Below are positions 27,074 to 36,314 of a DNA stretch of 64,000 nucleotides, piece after piece. The position numbers were made by a program, and so were the translations under genes. Source of the DNA: Caenimonas aquaedulcis (GTDB taxonomy: Bacteria; Pseudomonadota; Gammaproteobacteria; Burkholderiales; Burkholderiaceae_C); NCBI RefSeq assembly GCF_015831345.1, contig NZ_JADWYS010000001.1:1808118-1872117 (forward strand), in the 5' to 3' direction. Positions within the stretch are counted from its first letter, which is position 1; each line of letters starts with the position of its first letter. The notes under the pieces were generated by a model. That model was not told where the DNA came from, did not search any database, and saw nothing but the letters and a program-made list of their open reading frames with translations.

Positions 27074-27388
27074 ATGAAATACGCTCGAGCCCTCGCATTC
27101 GCCCTGGTGGCAGGTGCAACCATCGTCAGCACCGGCTGCTCGGTGATCCGCGGCCAGGAAACCGTCGGCGCCTATGTGGACGACGCTTCGATCACGACCG
27201 CCGTCAAGGCCAAGTTCGTCGAAGACAAGACGGTCGACGCCGGCGCCATCAAGGTCGAGACCCTGAACGGCACCGTCGCCCTGTCCGGCTTCGCCAAGTC
27301 GAACGCCGAGAAGGCGCAAGCCGAAGTGATCGCGCGCAACACCAAGGGCGTGCGCGAAGTCCGCAACAACCTCGCCGTCCGTCCGTAA
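27074..27388 (+). CDS. BON-domain lipoprotein
   Basis: 104 aa. Lipoprotein signal with lipobox VSTGC (MKYARALAFALVAGATIVSTG), then a single BON domain (SITTAVKAKFVEDKTVDAGAIKVET, GTVALSGFAKSNAEKAQAE). BON proteins such as OsmY and DolP bind membrane lipids and are usually osmotic or envelope-stress induced. AAGGAG precedes the ATG by 9 bases. Ends the stress cluster and is followed by an intrinsic terminator. Confidence 0.93.
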   Translation: MKYARALAFALVAGATIVSTGCSVIRGQETVGAYVDDASITTAVKAKFVEDKTVDAGAIKVETLNGTVALSGFAKSNAEKAQAEVIARNTKGVREVRNNLAVRP

Positions 27389-27429
27389 TCGGAAGGCGAC
27401 GACGGGCCCGCGTTCCGGCGCGGACTTGC

Positions 27430-27474
27430 GCGAAGGCAGTGCGCCGCAGGGCGTCGACTGCCTTCGCCCATTTT
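27430..27474 (+). terminator. Intrinsic terminator after the BON gene
   Basis: Perfect 11-bp inverted arms GCGAAGGCAGT / ACTGCCTTCGC with a 16-nt loop, followed by CCATTTT. Ends the DUF1328-to-BON transcript, before the metallopeptidase gene. Confidence 0.65.
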
Positions 27475-27489
27475 GAGGGAGCCGTATTC

Positions 27490-28668
27490 ATGAGAACGTT
27501 CCGCTGCGACAACTGCGGCAATCCGTTGTTCTTCGAAAACGTGAAGTGCCTGCACTGCGGCAGCACGCTCGCGTTCCTGCCGAACCGGCTGGCCTTGTGC
27601 GCCATCGAACCCGTTCCGGACGACACCTCCGGGCTGTGGCGCCGCAAGCGCGCCAACCGGACCAAGACGGTGTCGCGCCAGTACCGGCAATGCAGCAACG
27701 CCGTGGAGTACCAGGCGTGCAACTTCGTGGTGCCGGCGGAAGACCCGAACCCGCTGTGCGTGTCCTGCCGCCAGACGCATATCCTGCCGGACCTCACCCT
27801 GGGCGAGAACCACACCCGCTGGTTTCGCATCGAGTCCGCCAAGCGTCGCCTGTTCTACACCCTCGCCCGGCTCCGGCTGGTGTCGGTGGAGCCGCCCAAC
27901 GGCGAGCGCGACGGCCCGGTGTTCCAGTTCCTGGAGGACCAGCCCGGCCAGCACGTCATGACGGGCCATGCGCAGGGCGTGATCACGCTGAACGTGGCGG
28001 AAGCCGACGATGAAGAACGCGTGCGCCGTCGCCTGGCGCTGCACGAACCGTATCGCACCCTGCTGGGCCACCTGCGCCATGAATCCGGCCACTTCTACTG
28101 GGATCGTCTGATCGCCGGCACGGAGCGCCTGGAACCCTTCCGCGAGATGTTCGGCGACGAACGCACGGACTATGCGCAGGCCCTCCAGGCGCACTATGCT
28201 GCCGGCGGTACGCCCGCCAACTGGCAACTCGAGTATGTGAGCGCCTACGCGACCTCGCATCCCTGGGAAGACTGGGCGGAGACCTGGGCGCACTACCTGC
28301 ACATGGTCGACCTGATGGAAACCGCGTCCTCGTACAGCACACGCGTGGTGGTGCCCGGCACCGATGCGGACGATGCAGAGGAGGTGGTCGATCCCTTCGA
28401 GGGTGAGTTCTCCAGCTTCGATCAGCTCGTGGACCAATGGATCCCGCTCACGCTGCTCGTGAACAGCCTCAACCGCAGCCTCGGCCAGGACGACGCCTAC
28501 CCGTTCGCGTTGACCGCGAAGGCCCTGGAAAAGCTGAAGTTCGTGCACGACGCGATCCACCAGCCGGTCATGAAGGCGCCCGCGCAGCAGGCCGAGGCGG
28601 CGCCTCCCACCGACGCACCGGTGGCCGCCCCGGCAGCGGCTCCTGCCGAACCGGCGGCGCAGAACTAG
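27490..28668 (+). CDS. Zinc-ribbon metallopeptidase-like protein (zinc-binding metallopeptidase family)
   Basis: 392 aa, cytosolic. N-terminal four-cysteine zinc ribbon (C6, C9, C20, C23), then a second cysteine group (C68, C77, C90, C93), then the putative metallopeptidase domain with HESGH at 197-201. The tail is Ala/Pro-rich. This architecture fits the PF15887-type family of putative zinc-binding metallopeptidases; substrate unknown. Overlaps the ligase-associated helicase stop by 4 bp. Confidence 0.85.
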   Translation: MRTFRCDNCGNPLFFENVKCLHCGSTLAFLPNRLALCAIEPVPDDTSGLWRRKRANRTKTVSRQYRQCSNAVEYQACNFVVPAEDPNPLCVSCRQTHILPDLTLGENHTRWFRIESAKRRLFYTLARLRLVSVEPPNGERDGPVFQFLEDQPGQHVMTGHAQGVITLNVAEADDEERVRRRLALHEPYRTLLGHLRHESGHFYWDRLIAGTERLEPFREMFGDERTDYAQALQAHYAAGGTPANWQLEYVSAYATSHPWEDWAETWAHYLHMVDLMETASSYSTRVVVPGTDADDAEEVVDPFEGEFSSFDQLVDQWIPLTLLVNSLNRSLGQDDAYPFALTAKALEKLKFVHDAIHQPVMKAPAQQAEAAPPTDAPVAAPAAAPAEPAAQN

Positions 28669-31124
28669 CCCGCGTCGCGCTCCATGTCGCGCAGGATGCG
28701 GTCCAGGCGCGTGGAGAGCTGCTCGGTGGTGAGCTGCTCGCGAAAGCGCTCCACCATCAGCGGCAGGCTCATGGGGCTGGGGTGCCGCAGTTCGGCATGC
28801 GCGACCGCCTTGCCGAGCAGCCGCTCCAGCGTCGCACGCAGGCGCGAGATCTCCAGCTCCTGGCTGAGCACTTCCCGCTCGGCCTGGTCGAGCAGCAGGT
28901 TGCCCTTGTCGTACTTGCGAAACACCTCGAAGAACAGGCCACTGGACGCCTGCAGCTGCTTCGCGCTTTTGTGCTGGCCCGGGTAGCCCGAGAACACGAG
29001 GCCCGCCACCCGCGCGATCTCGCGAAAGCGCCGCTGCGCGAGCTCCGTCGAATTGAGCGACGCGAGCACGTCGTGCAGCAGGTCCTGCGTCGAGAAGACG
29101 CGCTGGTCCAGCACCTGGGCGAGATCGATCGCGTCGGCGCTGACCAGCTCGAAGCCATAGTCGTTGACCGACATGCTGAAGGTGTTGGGCTGCTCGCGTG
29201 CGAGGCGCCATGCGAGCAGGCTCGCGAGGCCCAGGTGCACGTGCCGGCCCGCGAAGGGATAGACGTACAGGTGATGACCTTCGCGCGAGCGGAAGGTCTC
29301 GACCAGCAAGGTGCCGGGCGTCGGAATCTTCGACAGCCGCTCCTGTGTGAGCAGCATCGGGCGCGCGGCCTCGAGCTCCGGTTCGAGGAAATCGCCGCCC
29401 GCCGCGCGCTGCATCATCTCCAGCACCGCGTCGCCCAGTTCCGCGGACAGTGCCATCTTGCTGCCCTGCCACGTGGGCACCGTGCCCTTGCGCTTCGTCG
29501 CCTTCTTCACGTAGGCCGCCATGTCCTGCACGCGGATGAATTCGAGCAGGCGGCCCGCGAAAAAAAAGCAGTCGCCCTTGTGCAGCCGCGCGATGAAGCC
29601 CTCCTCGATCGTGCCGATGTTGCCGCCGCTCAGGTACTTCACCTGCATCGCGGCGTCGCTCACGATGGTGCCGATGCCCAGCCGGTGGCGCTTGGCGATG
29701 GCGCGGTCGGGGACGCGCCAGACGCCCTCCTCGTCCTGCGCGATGCGGTGGTAGTCCGGGTAGGCGGTGAGGCTGTCGCCACCGCGCGCGCAGAACGCGA
29801 GCGCCCAGTCGAACTCCTTGCGCGTGAGCGTCCTGTACGACCACGCCGTGCGCACTTCCTCGTACAGCGCCTCGGTCAAGAAGCCGCCTCCGAGCGCGAT
29901 GGTGACCAGGTGCTGCACCAGCACGTCGAGCGGCTTGTCCGGCGCGTTGCGCTCTTCCACGCGCCCGGCCTGCGCGGCGCGCCGCGCCGCGGCGGCCTCG
30001 ACGATCTCCATCGTGTTGGTCGGCACCAGCGTGAGCCGACTCGCGCGGCCGGGCGCATGGCCGCTGCGGCCGGCGCGCTGCATCATCCGCGCGATGCCCT
30101 TGGCCGAGCCGATCTGCAGCACGCGCTCCACGGGCAGGAAGTCCACGCCGAGGTCCAGCGAGGACGTCGCCACGACCGCGCGCAGCGTGCCGCCCTTCAG
30201 GCCGTCCTCCACCCACTCCCGCGTGGCCCTGTCGATCGAGCCGTGGTGCAGCGCGATCTGGCCCGCCCACTCGGGCTTCGCATCCAGCAGGAGCTGATAC
30301 CAGATCTCCGCTTGCGACCGGACGTTGGTGAAGACGAGCGTCGTGCCCGAGCGCTCGATCTCGTCCACGACCGGCTGCTGCATCTGCGCGCCGAGATGGC
30401 CCGCCCAGGAATACTTGCCGGGGTCGGTCGGGATGAGCGTGTCGATCACGATGTTCTTGTCGATGCGGCCGCGCACGAGCACCGGGGACGGGACACCTGC
30501 CGTGGCGCCGGGCCGGCACAGGACCTCCATCGCCTCCCGCAGGTTGCCCAGGGTGGCGCTCAAGCCCCAGGCCACCAGCTTCGGGTTGAAGCGCCACAGC
30601 CTCGCGATGCCCAGCTGTGCCTGCACGCCGCGCTTGCTGCCGATGAGCTCGTGCCACTCGTCGACGATCACGTACTGCACCGACTGCAGTTCCTCGCGGG
30701 ACTTCTCCCGCGTCAACATCAGGCTCAGCGATTCCGGCGTGGTCACGAGCACGGTGGGAAACCGCCTGTCCTGCCGCGCGCGCTCCGCCGCGGGCGTGTC
30801 GCCGGTGCGCTGGCCGATGGTCCAGTGCGGCGCGAGGTCCCTCAGCGGCTCGGCGAGCGCCTTGGTGGTGTCGGAGGCCAGTGCGCGCATCGGGGTGAGC
30901 CAGATCACCCGCAGCGGCTCGGCGGTGCTGCGCGGCGGATGCCGGCGGATCAGCTCCTGCAGCATGCCGAGCCAGACGGCGTACGTCTTGCCCGAGCCCG
31001 TCGTCGCGTGGAGCATGCCGCTGCGGCCCTGCGCGACGGCGTCCCACACCTCCCGCTGGAAATCGAACGCGCTCCAGCCGCGGCGTGCGAGCCAGTCTTG
31101 CGCGAGGGAGGAAGCTTCAGGCAT
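28665..31124 (-). CDS. Ligase-associated DEXH-box helicase (Lhr-type)
   Basis: 819 aa, SF2 helicase. Q-like segment, Walker A ATTGSGKT at 40-47, DEWHE Walker B variant (VIVDEWHELIG), SAT-like motif (LSATLGN), and QRAGRSGH motif VI-like block (RMMQRAGRSGHAPGRAS). Long Lhr-specific core and winged-helix extension follow. Such helicases normally sit with an ATP-dependent ligase, an exonuclease and PdeM in DNA repair. Here the partners are about 6 kb away on the same strand. Confidence 0.93.
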   Translation of the reverse strand: MPEASSLAQDWLARRGWSAFDFQREVWDAVAQGRSGMLHATTGSGKTYAVWLGMLQELIRRHPPRSTAEPLRVIWLTPMRALASDTTKALAEPLRDLAPHWTIGQRTGDTPAAERARQDRRFPTVLVTTPESLSLMLTREKSREELQSVQYVIVDEWHELIGSKRGVQAQLGIARLWRFNPKLVAWGLSATLGNLREAMEVLCRPGATAGVPSPVLVRGRIDKNIVIDTLIPTDPGKYSWAGHLGAQMQQPVVDEIERSGTTLVFTNVRSQAEIWYQLLLDAKPEWAGQIALHHGSIDRATREWVEDGLKGGTLRAVVATSSLDLGVDFLPVERVLQIGSAKGIARMMQRAGRSGHAPGRASRLTLVPTNTMEIVEAAAARRAAQAGRVEERNAPDKPLDVLVQHLVTIALGGGFLTEALYEEVRTAWSYRTLTRKEFDWALAFCARGGDSLTAYPDYHRIAQDEEGVWRVPDRAIAKRHRLGIGTIVSDAAMQVKYLSGGNIGTIEEGFIARLHKGDCFFFAGRLLEFIRVQDMAAYVKKATKRKGTVPTWQGSKMALSAELGDAVLEMMQRAAGGDFLEPELEAARPMLLTQERLSKIPTPGTLLVETFRSREGHHLYVYPFAGRHVHLGLASLLAWRLAREQPNTFSMSVNDYGFELVSADAIDLAQVLDQRVFSTQDLLHDVLASLNSTELAQRRFREIARVAGLVFSGYPGQHKSAKQLQASSGLFFEVFRKYDKGNLLLDQAEREVLSQELEISRLRATLERLLGKAVAHAELRHPSPMSLPLMVERFREQLTTEQLSTRLDRILRDMERDAG

Positions 31125-31174
31125 GAGGGTGATCCGCAGGCAAGCGAGGATTGTGCTGGGTTTACAGTGCGCGC

Positions 31175-32488
31175 ATGCGGCCCAACATCATCTTCATCGT
31201 CGCGGACGATCTCGGCTACGCGGACCTCGGCTGTTACGGCGGGCGTGACGCCGCGTTCGGCCCGGTCTCCCCGGTGCTCGACTCGCTCGCGGCGAACGGG
31301 CTGAAGTTCACGCAGGGCTATTCGAACTCACCCGTGTGCTCCCCGACGCGGTTCGCGCTGATGACGGCGCGCTACCAGTACCGGCTGCGCGGCGCCGCCG
31401 AGGAACCCATCAACAGCAGGAGCCGGGGCAGCACGACGCTGGGCCTGCCGCCCGGGCACCCCACCCTGCCATCGCTCCTGAAAGCAGCGGGCTACCGCAC
31501 CGCGCTGGTCGGCAAATGGCACCTGGGCTACCCGCCCGCGTTCAGCCCGCTGCGCTCCGGCTACGACGAATTCTTCGGGCCGATGTCCGGCGGCGTCGAC
31601 TACTTCACGCACTGCGCCTTCACCGGCGCGCACGACCTGTACGAAGGCGAGACCGAGCGCCACGAGGCCGGCTACCTCACCGACCTGCTGTCGCGCCGCG
31701 CGGTGGACTTCGTGAACCGCGCGTCCGGCAGCGGCGACCCGTTCTTCCTCAGCCTGCACTACACCGCGCCCCACTGGCCCTGGGAAACGCGGGACGACGA
31801 GGCACTTGCGCGGGACGTCAAGGACAACCTCTTCCACCTGCACGGCGGCAACATCCACACCTATCGCCGGATGATCCACCACATGGATGAGGGCATCGGC
31901 TGGGTGATGGACGCGCTGCGCGCGAAGGGCATCGCGGACGACACGCTGGTCGTGTTCACGAGCGACAACGGCGGGGAACGCTTCTCGGACAACTGGCCGC
32001 TGGTCGGCGGCAAGATGGACCTGACCGAAGGCGGCATCCGCGTGCCGTGGATCGCGTACTGGCCCGCGCAAATCGCGCGCGGCGGCGTGAGCGGCCAGCA
32101 CTGCATGACGATGGACTGGTCGGCGACCCTGCTCGATGCCGCCGGCGTGGCGGCGCATGAGGCCTATCCGCTGGACGGCGTCTCGCTGCTGCCGGTGCTG
32201 CGCGACGCGAAGCACCGCTTCGCGCGGCCGCTCCACTGGCGCATGAAGCACCGCGGACAGCGCGCGCTGCGGGACGGCGACTGGAAGTACCTGCGGGTGG
32301 ACGGCATCGACTATCTCTTCGACGTCGCCGCCGACGAGCGCGAGCGCGCCAACCACGCCGCGCGGGAGCCCGACCGTCTCGCCGCCATGCGCAGCGACTG
32401 GGAGCGCTGGAACGACACGATGCCCGCAATTCCCGAGGATGCGACGGTCAGCCTCGGCTACTCGGCGAAGGACATGCCGCAGCGCTAG
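31175..32488 (+). CDS. Arylsulfatase-type sulfatase
   Basis: 437 aa. N-terminal metal-binding NIIFIVADDLGYADLGC, the sulfatase active-site CSPTR with Cys55 (to be formylglycine-modified), GKWHLG and TSDNGG metal-ligand motifs. No signal peptide, so it should act in the cytosol on imported sulfate esters. Divergent from the helicase by 50 bp and followed 25 bp later by a SulP transporter, suggesting sulfate scavenging (inference). No formylglycine-generating gene is in the window. Confidence 0.92.
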   Translation: MRPNIIFIVADDLGYADLGCYGGRDAAFGPVSPVLDSLAANGLKFTQGYSNSPVCSPTRFALMTARYQYRLRGAAEEPINSRSRGSTTLGLPPGHPTLPSLLKAAGYRTALVGKWHLGYPPAFSPLRSGYDEFFGPMSGGVDYFTHCAFTGAHDLYEGETERHEAGYLTDLLSRRAVDFVNRASGSGDPFFLSLHYTAPHWPWETRDDEALARDVKDNLFHLHGGNIHTYRRMIHHMDEGIGWVMDALRAKGIADDTLVVFTSDNGGERFSDNWPLVGGKMDLTEGGIRVPWIAYWPAQIARGGVSGQHCMTMDWSATLLDAAGVAAHEAYPLDGVSLLPVLRDAKHRFARPLHWRMKHRGQRALRDGDWKYLRVDGIDYLFDVAADERERANHAAREPDRLAAMRSDWERWNDTMPAIPEDATVSLGYSAKDMPQR

Positions 32489-32513
32489 CCCGGCGGGTTG
32501 GCATACTCACACG

Positions 32514-34229
32514 ATGTCCCGCCGCCACGACTGGTTTCCCTTTCTCCGCTGGCCCCGCCTGACCGCGCCGCTGCTGCGCAGCGAATTCGCCGCCGCGCTG
32601 ACGGTGGCGGTCGTGATGGTTCCGCAGTCCGTCGCGTATGCCGGCCTCGCGGGCATGCCCCTCGTCACAGGCCTGTACGCGACCTTCCTTCCCGCATTGG
32701 CGGCCGTGCTGTTCAGCGCGTCCACGCGCCTGTCGGTCGGGCCCTCGGCCCTGTCGAGCGTGCTGGTCGGCGCGTCGCTGGCGGGGCTGGCCGCACCGGC
32801 GAGCGGCGAGTGGGTGGCGCTCGCCGCATGGCTCGCGCTGCTGTCGGGCGGCATCCAGCTGGGACTGGGCGCCCTGCGCGCGCAGTGGGTGCTCAACCTC
32901 GTGAGCTCGCCGGTGCTCGCCGGCTTCAGCCAGGCGGCGGCGCTGCTCATCATCGTGTCGCAGATTCCGGCGCTCATCGGGCTGGAGGGCGGGCTGACCT
33001 CGCTGTGGCAATCCCCGCAGGTCGATCCCGTCGCGCTGGCCTTCGGTCTGGGCAGTGTGGCCGCGTTCGTGCTCGGCAAGCGGTTCGCACCGCGCCTGCC
33101 CACGGTGCTCGCGGTCATCGTCGCCTCGGGCGCCATCGCCTATGCCACGGGCTATTCGGCCCACGGCGCCGTGGTGGGCAGCCTGCCCGCAGGCCTGCCG
33201 TCGTTCTACTGGCCGGGATGGCCCGGCTGGAACCACCTCGGTGCGCTCGTCGTGCCTGCGCTCGTCATCGCGCTGGTGAGTTCGCTCGAGATGGCCTCCA
33301 GCGCGAAGATCGAAAGCCAGCACGACGGCAAGCGCTGGGACGCCGGCCAGGACCTCATCGGCCAGGGCATGGGCAAGCTGGCCGCCGCGTTCTCCGGCAG
33401 CTTCCCGACCAGCACCTCGTTCTCGCGCTCCGCCATCACGCTGTACTCCGGCGCGAAGACGGGTTGGGCCACCGTGGCGTCCACGCTGATCGTGGTGCTG
33501 GTGCTGCTGTTCCTCACGCCCGCCCTCTTCCACGTGCCGCGCGCCGTGCTGGCCGCCGTCGTGGTCGTCGCGGTCGCCGGGCTCTTCAAGCCGCAGAGCC
33601 TGCTGCGCCTCTGGCGCGTCGACCGGGTGGAGGCCGTCACGGCGCTGGTCACGTTCGCGATTACGGTGATCACCGCGCCGAAGATCTATTGGGGCGTGCT
33701 CGCCGGCGTGGTGATGGGGCTCGCCCACTTCCTGTACCTGCGCCTGCACCCGCGCATCATCGAGCTGGGCCTGCACCCGGACGGCAGCCTGCGCGACCGG
33801 CATTTGTGGAAGCTGCCGCCGCTCGCGGACGGCCTGTATGCGCTGCGCATGGACGATGAACTCGACTTCGCCTCGGCCTCGGCGTTCGAGCGCGCAATCG
33901 TGGACCATCTCGCGGCGCACCCGGACACACGGCACGTGGCGCTCTTCGCGCACCCGATCAACCGGGTCGACGCGACCGGCGTGGAGGTCTTCATGCAGCT
34001 GCGCAAGATGCTCGACGAGCGCGGCATCGGCTTGCACATCAGCGGGATCAAGCTTCCGGTGGAGCGCGTGCTGCGCAAATCGGACGCGCTCTACGACAAC
34101 CCGCTGCTCTTCATGTACCGCACGGATGCCGAAGCGCTTCACGCGTTCAGGTCCCTGGGCGACGCGCCCGCGGATCAGGCGCTGACGATCCAGCCTTCCA
34201 GCGGGTCGAACGCGGCGGGCAACCCGTAG
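32514..34229 (+). CDS. SulP-family anion transporter with STAS domain
   Basis: 571 aa. Multi-TM SulP core (signature SVAYAGLAGMPLVTGLYATFLPALAA, then FSGSFPTSTSFSRSAI), followed by a STAS domain (about 440-555). SulP proteins move sulfate, bicarbonate or other anions. Follows the sulfatase directly, which supports sulfate, but SulP substrate cannot be told from sequence. Its last ~18 codons overlap the 3' end of the DUF429 gene on the opposite strand. Confidence 0.92.
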   Translation: MSRRHDWFPFLRWPRLTAPLLRSEFAAALTVAVVMVPQSVAYAGLAGMPLVTGLYATFLPALAAVLFSASTRLSVGPSALSSVLVGASLAGLAAPASGEWVALAAWLALLSGGIQLGLGALRAQWVLNLVSSPVLAGFSQAAALLIIVSQIPALIGLEGGLTSLWQSPQVDPVALAFGLGSVAAFVLGKRFAPRLPTVLAVIVASGAIAYATGYSAHGAVVGSLPAGLPSFYWPGWPGWNHLGALVVPALVIALVSSLEMASSAKIESQHDGKRWDAGQDLIGQGMGKLAAAFSGSFPTSTSFSRSAITLYSGAKTGWATVASTLIVVLVLLFLTPALFHVPRAVLAAVVVVAVAGLFKPQSLLRLWRVDRVEAVTALVTFAITVITAPKIYWGVLAGVVMGLAHFLYLRLHPRIIELGLHPDGSLRDRHLWKLPPLADGLYALRMDDELDFASASAFERAIVDHLAAHPDTRHVALFAHPINRVDATGVEVFMQLRKMLDERGIGLHISGIKLPVERVLRKSDALYDNPLLFMYRTDAEALHAFRSLGDAPADQALTIQPSSGSNAAGNP

Positions 34230-35002
34230 CGCGGCGCGCCTTGCCGCTGCGCCCACGCGGCTTGCAGCAGGCACAGCACGGCGTCCAGGCTGTCGCCGCT
34301 CGCGTCGTCCACCAGCGTGTCGCGCTGCGAGTGCGTGAGCTTGAGCCGCACGCCCAGCCGCGTGCCGCCCAGTTCCAGCGCGGTGACGAGGTCCTTGCGC
34401 GCGATGAGCCGGTCCGCCGTCTGTTTCGCCTTTTCGTCGCTCTTGTAGCTGCGCCGGCCGATGAGCTCGCGCGCAAGTAGGCCCGGATACGCTTCGAGCG
34501 CGACGCGTCGCGGGTCGCCCTCGTGGAGCCCCGGCATGTGCACGCCGGCCTCGAGCAGCAGGGGCAGCGCGGCGTGCAGCATGTACGCGACGGGCGGGTT
34601 GACCCACTTCATCGAAGGGCTGGAGCCGGCGAGCTTGTCGAAGGCGCGATGCGCGAATTTGGAACCGGCGGGGCGCGCATCGCAGAAGGCCGCGAAGGTT
34701 TCGCGGATTTCCGCGCGCGACAGGCCGGCGTAGTGCGCGATGCAATCGCGCCATTGCAGCGGCCACTGCAGGTGCTCGACGAGCTCGCGCGGCAGGCCGA
34801 ACGGGAAGTCGAAGCCGCCGATCCAGTCGCCGGGGCGCGCGAGCCATTCGCCGAAGGCGGCGAGCGACTCGATCCGCTCCATTCGGGACAACACGACGCG
34901 GCCCGACACGAGTGAGCCCGATGCGATCACGATCGGCTTGCGCCGGGTGGGCGAGCTCGAGAAGTCGCACCCGAGGAGGGTGGGCGTTGGCATGGCGCTC
35001 AT
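34175..35002 (-). CDS. DUF429 domain protein (predicted RNase H-like nuclease)
   Basis: 275 aa. Opens with LLGCDFSSSPTRRKPIVIA, the first acidic strand of the DUF429 RNase H-like fold; the second is GGFDFPFGLPRELVEHL. The end YGLPAAFDPLEGWIVS is characteristic of the family. No TM or signal. It overlaps the next gene start (4 bp with the DMT gene) and overlaps the SulP 3' end by 55 bp in opposite orientation. Nuclease activity is a family prediction only. Confidence 0.85.
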   Translation of the reverse strand: MSAMPTPTLLGCDFSSSPTRRKPIVIASGSLVSGRVVLSRMERIESLAAFGEWLARPGDWIGGFDFPFGLPRELVEHLQWPLQWRDCIAHYAGLSRAEIRETFAAFCDARPAGSKFAHRAFDKLAGSSPSMKWVNPPVAYMLHAALPLLLEAGVHMPGLHEGDPRRVALEAYPGLLARELIGRRSYKSDEKAKQTADRLIARKDLVTALELGGTRLGVRLKLTHSQRDTLVDDASGDSLDAVLCLLQAAWAQRQGAPRYGLPAAFDPLEGWIVSA

Positions 35003-35880
35003 CCGAGGGCCAGTGCCATCACGCCGGCCGCGATGAAGGCCGCGCCGAGCAGCCGCAGGCCGCGTTCGCCTTCGCCCAGCAGCTGCCCGCCGATCAAGGC
35101 CGCGAAAAGCATCGAGACTTCACGCGCCGGCGCCACGTGCGACAGCGGGGCGACCTGCATCGCATACAGCACGAGCACGTACGAGACGGGGCTGATGATG
35201 CCGACGTAGGTCGCGTACTTCCATTGGCTGCGCCACATCGCGGCGACCACCGGCCGCTCGCGCACGAGCACGGGCGCGAGCACGGCCAGGCGCAGCAGTC
35301 CGCCCACGTAGTCCACGAGGATCGGCGACATCAGCAGGAACTTCACCGCGTAGCCGTCGACCACGGTATAGCTCGCGATGAACGCGCCGCTCAGCACCCC
35401 GTACAGCATGCCCTTGCGGACGCGCTGGCGCTGCAGCGGGTCGTGCGAGGCACGCCAGAGGCCCGGGCCGCCCGCGATGAGGAACACCCCGAGCGCGACG
35501 CCGAGGATGCCGAAGGCGCCGAGTGCCGACAGGTGCTCGCCCAGCAGGAGGATGGCCGCCAGGGAGGACAGCAGGGGGCCGGAGCCGCGCGCCAGCGGAT
35601 AGACCACGGTGAGGTCAGCCTTGCGGTAGCCGCGCAGCAGGACGATGTAGTAGAGCGTGTGCAGCAGCGCGCTCGCGGCCAGCAGCAGCCATTCGGTCCA
35701 GCCCCAGGCCGGCACCTGCCGCACCCCGAGCCAGATGCCCAGCGGGGCCCAGAAGACCACCATGACCAGGCTTGTGAAGACCGCGAACCGGGAGTCGCCG
35801 CCGGCTTTCTTGGCCGCGATGTTCCAGCTGGCGTGGATCAGGCCGGCGAGGAGGACGAGGGCAAGCGCGCTCGCCGGCAA
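34999..35880 (-). CDS. DMT-superfamily (EamA-like) permease
   Basis: 293 aa with about 10 membrane helices in two EamA-like halves (VVYPLARGSGPLLSSLAAILLLGE is the signature junction). Drug/metabolite transporters of this type export amino acids or small metabolites; substrate unknown. The protein starts at MPASALALVLLAGL; its C-terminus overlaps the DUF429 start, so the DMT and DUF429 genes are coupled. Stands between BLUF/folE and DUF429. Confidence 0.9.
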   Translation of the reverse strand: MPASALALVLLAGLIHASWNIAAKKAGGDSRFAVFTSLVMVVFWAPLGIWLGVRQVPAWGWTEWLLLAASALLHTLYYIVLLRGYRKADLTVVYPLARGSGPLLSSLAAILLLGEHLSALGAFGILGVALGVFLIAGGPGLWRASHDPLQRQRVRKGMLYGVLSGAFIASYTVVDGYAVKFLLMSPILVDYVGGLLRLAVLAPVLVRERPVVAAMWRSQWKYATYVGIISPVSYVLVLYAMQVAPLSHVAPAREVSMLFAALIGGQLLGEGERGLRLLGAAFIAAGVMALALG

Positions 35881-35890
35881 GGCTGCGTGC

Positions 35891-36313
35891 TCAGACCCGG
35901 CCGCAGATCGCGGCGGTGGCCATCAGGTCTTCCAGCAGCGCGAGCGAAACCTTGCCCGAGACCGAGTAGGGGTCGAGCTCGGGCTTCTCGGAGTACTTCA
36001 GCAGGATGGCGTGGTTGATCTTGGACAGGTTGACCTGCCCCATGCTCCAGCCGCCGAAGCGCCGCTCGAAGATTTCCTCGAAGTGCAGCAACGCGACGTC
36101 CTTGTGGCGCGCATCGCGCTGGATGTGGCCGAACAGGTCGCTCACCTGCAGCCGCCCGCCTTCGATGGCCTGCAGGAAGATGCCGCCGCCGTAGCACAGG
36201 ATGCCGGTGATGCCGTTCTCCGGGTTGTGCTGGCGCGCCTGGTTGAGGATGGATTCGATCGCTTCGGGGCTCGTGTCCACGGCCCGGCTTGCATAGAGAA
36301 GGCGTACCAGCAT
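35891..36313 (-). CDS. BLUF-domain blue-light sensor
   Basis: 140 aa, short BLUF protein. The flavin-site residues are all present: Tyr7 (LLYAS), Asn33 (NGITG), Gln48 (FLQAIEG), and Trp89/Met91 (GGWSMGQ), matching Tyr21/Asn45/Gln63/Trp104/Met106 of AppA by alignment to family pattern. There is a short C-terminal helix with no enzyme domain, so it must signal by contact. Starts one base after the folE stop, so both are probably translated from one message. Confidence 0.93.
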   Translation of the reverse strand: MLVRLLYASRAVDTSPEAIESILNQARQHNPENGITGILCYGGGIFLQAIEGGRLQVSDLFGHIQRDARHKDVALLHFEEIFERRFGGWSMGQVNLSKINHAILLKYSEKPELDPYSVSGKVSLALLEDLMATAAICGRV

Positions 36314-36314
36314 C

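Noticed and set aside
27172..31047. 1291-aa minus-strand ORF
   Set aside because: Covers the BON gene, metallopeptidase and Lhr-helicase in another frame; no domain in the peptide.
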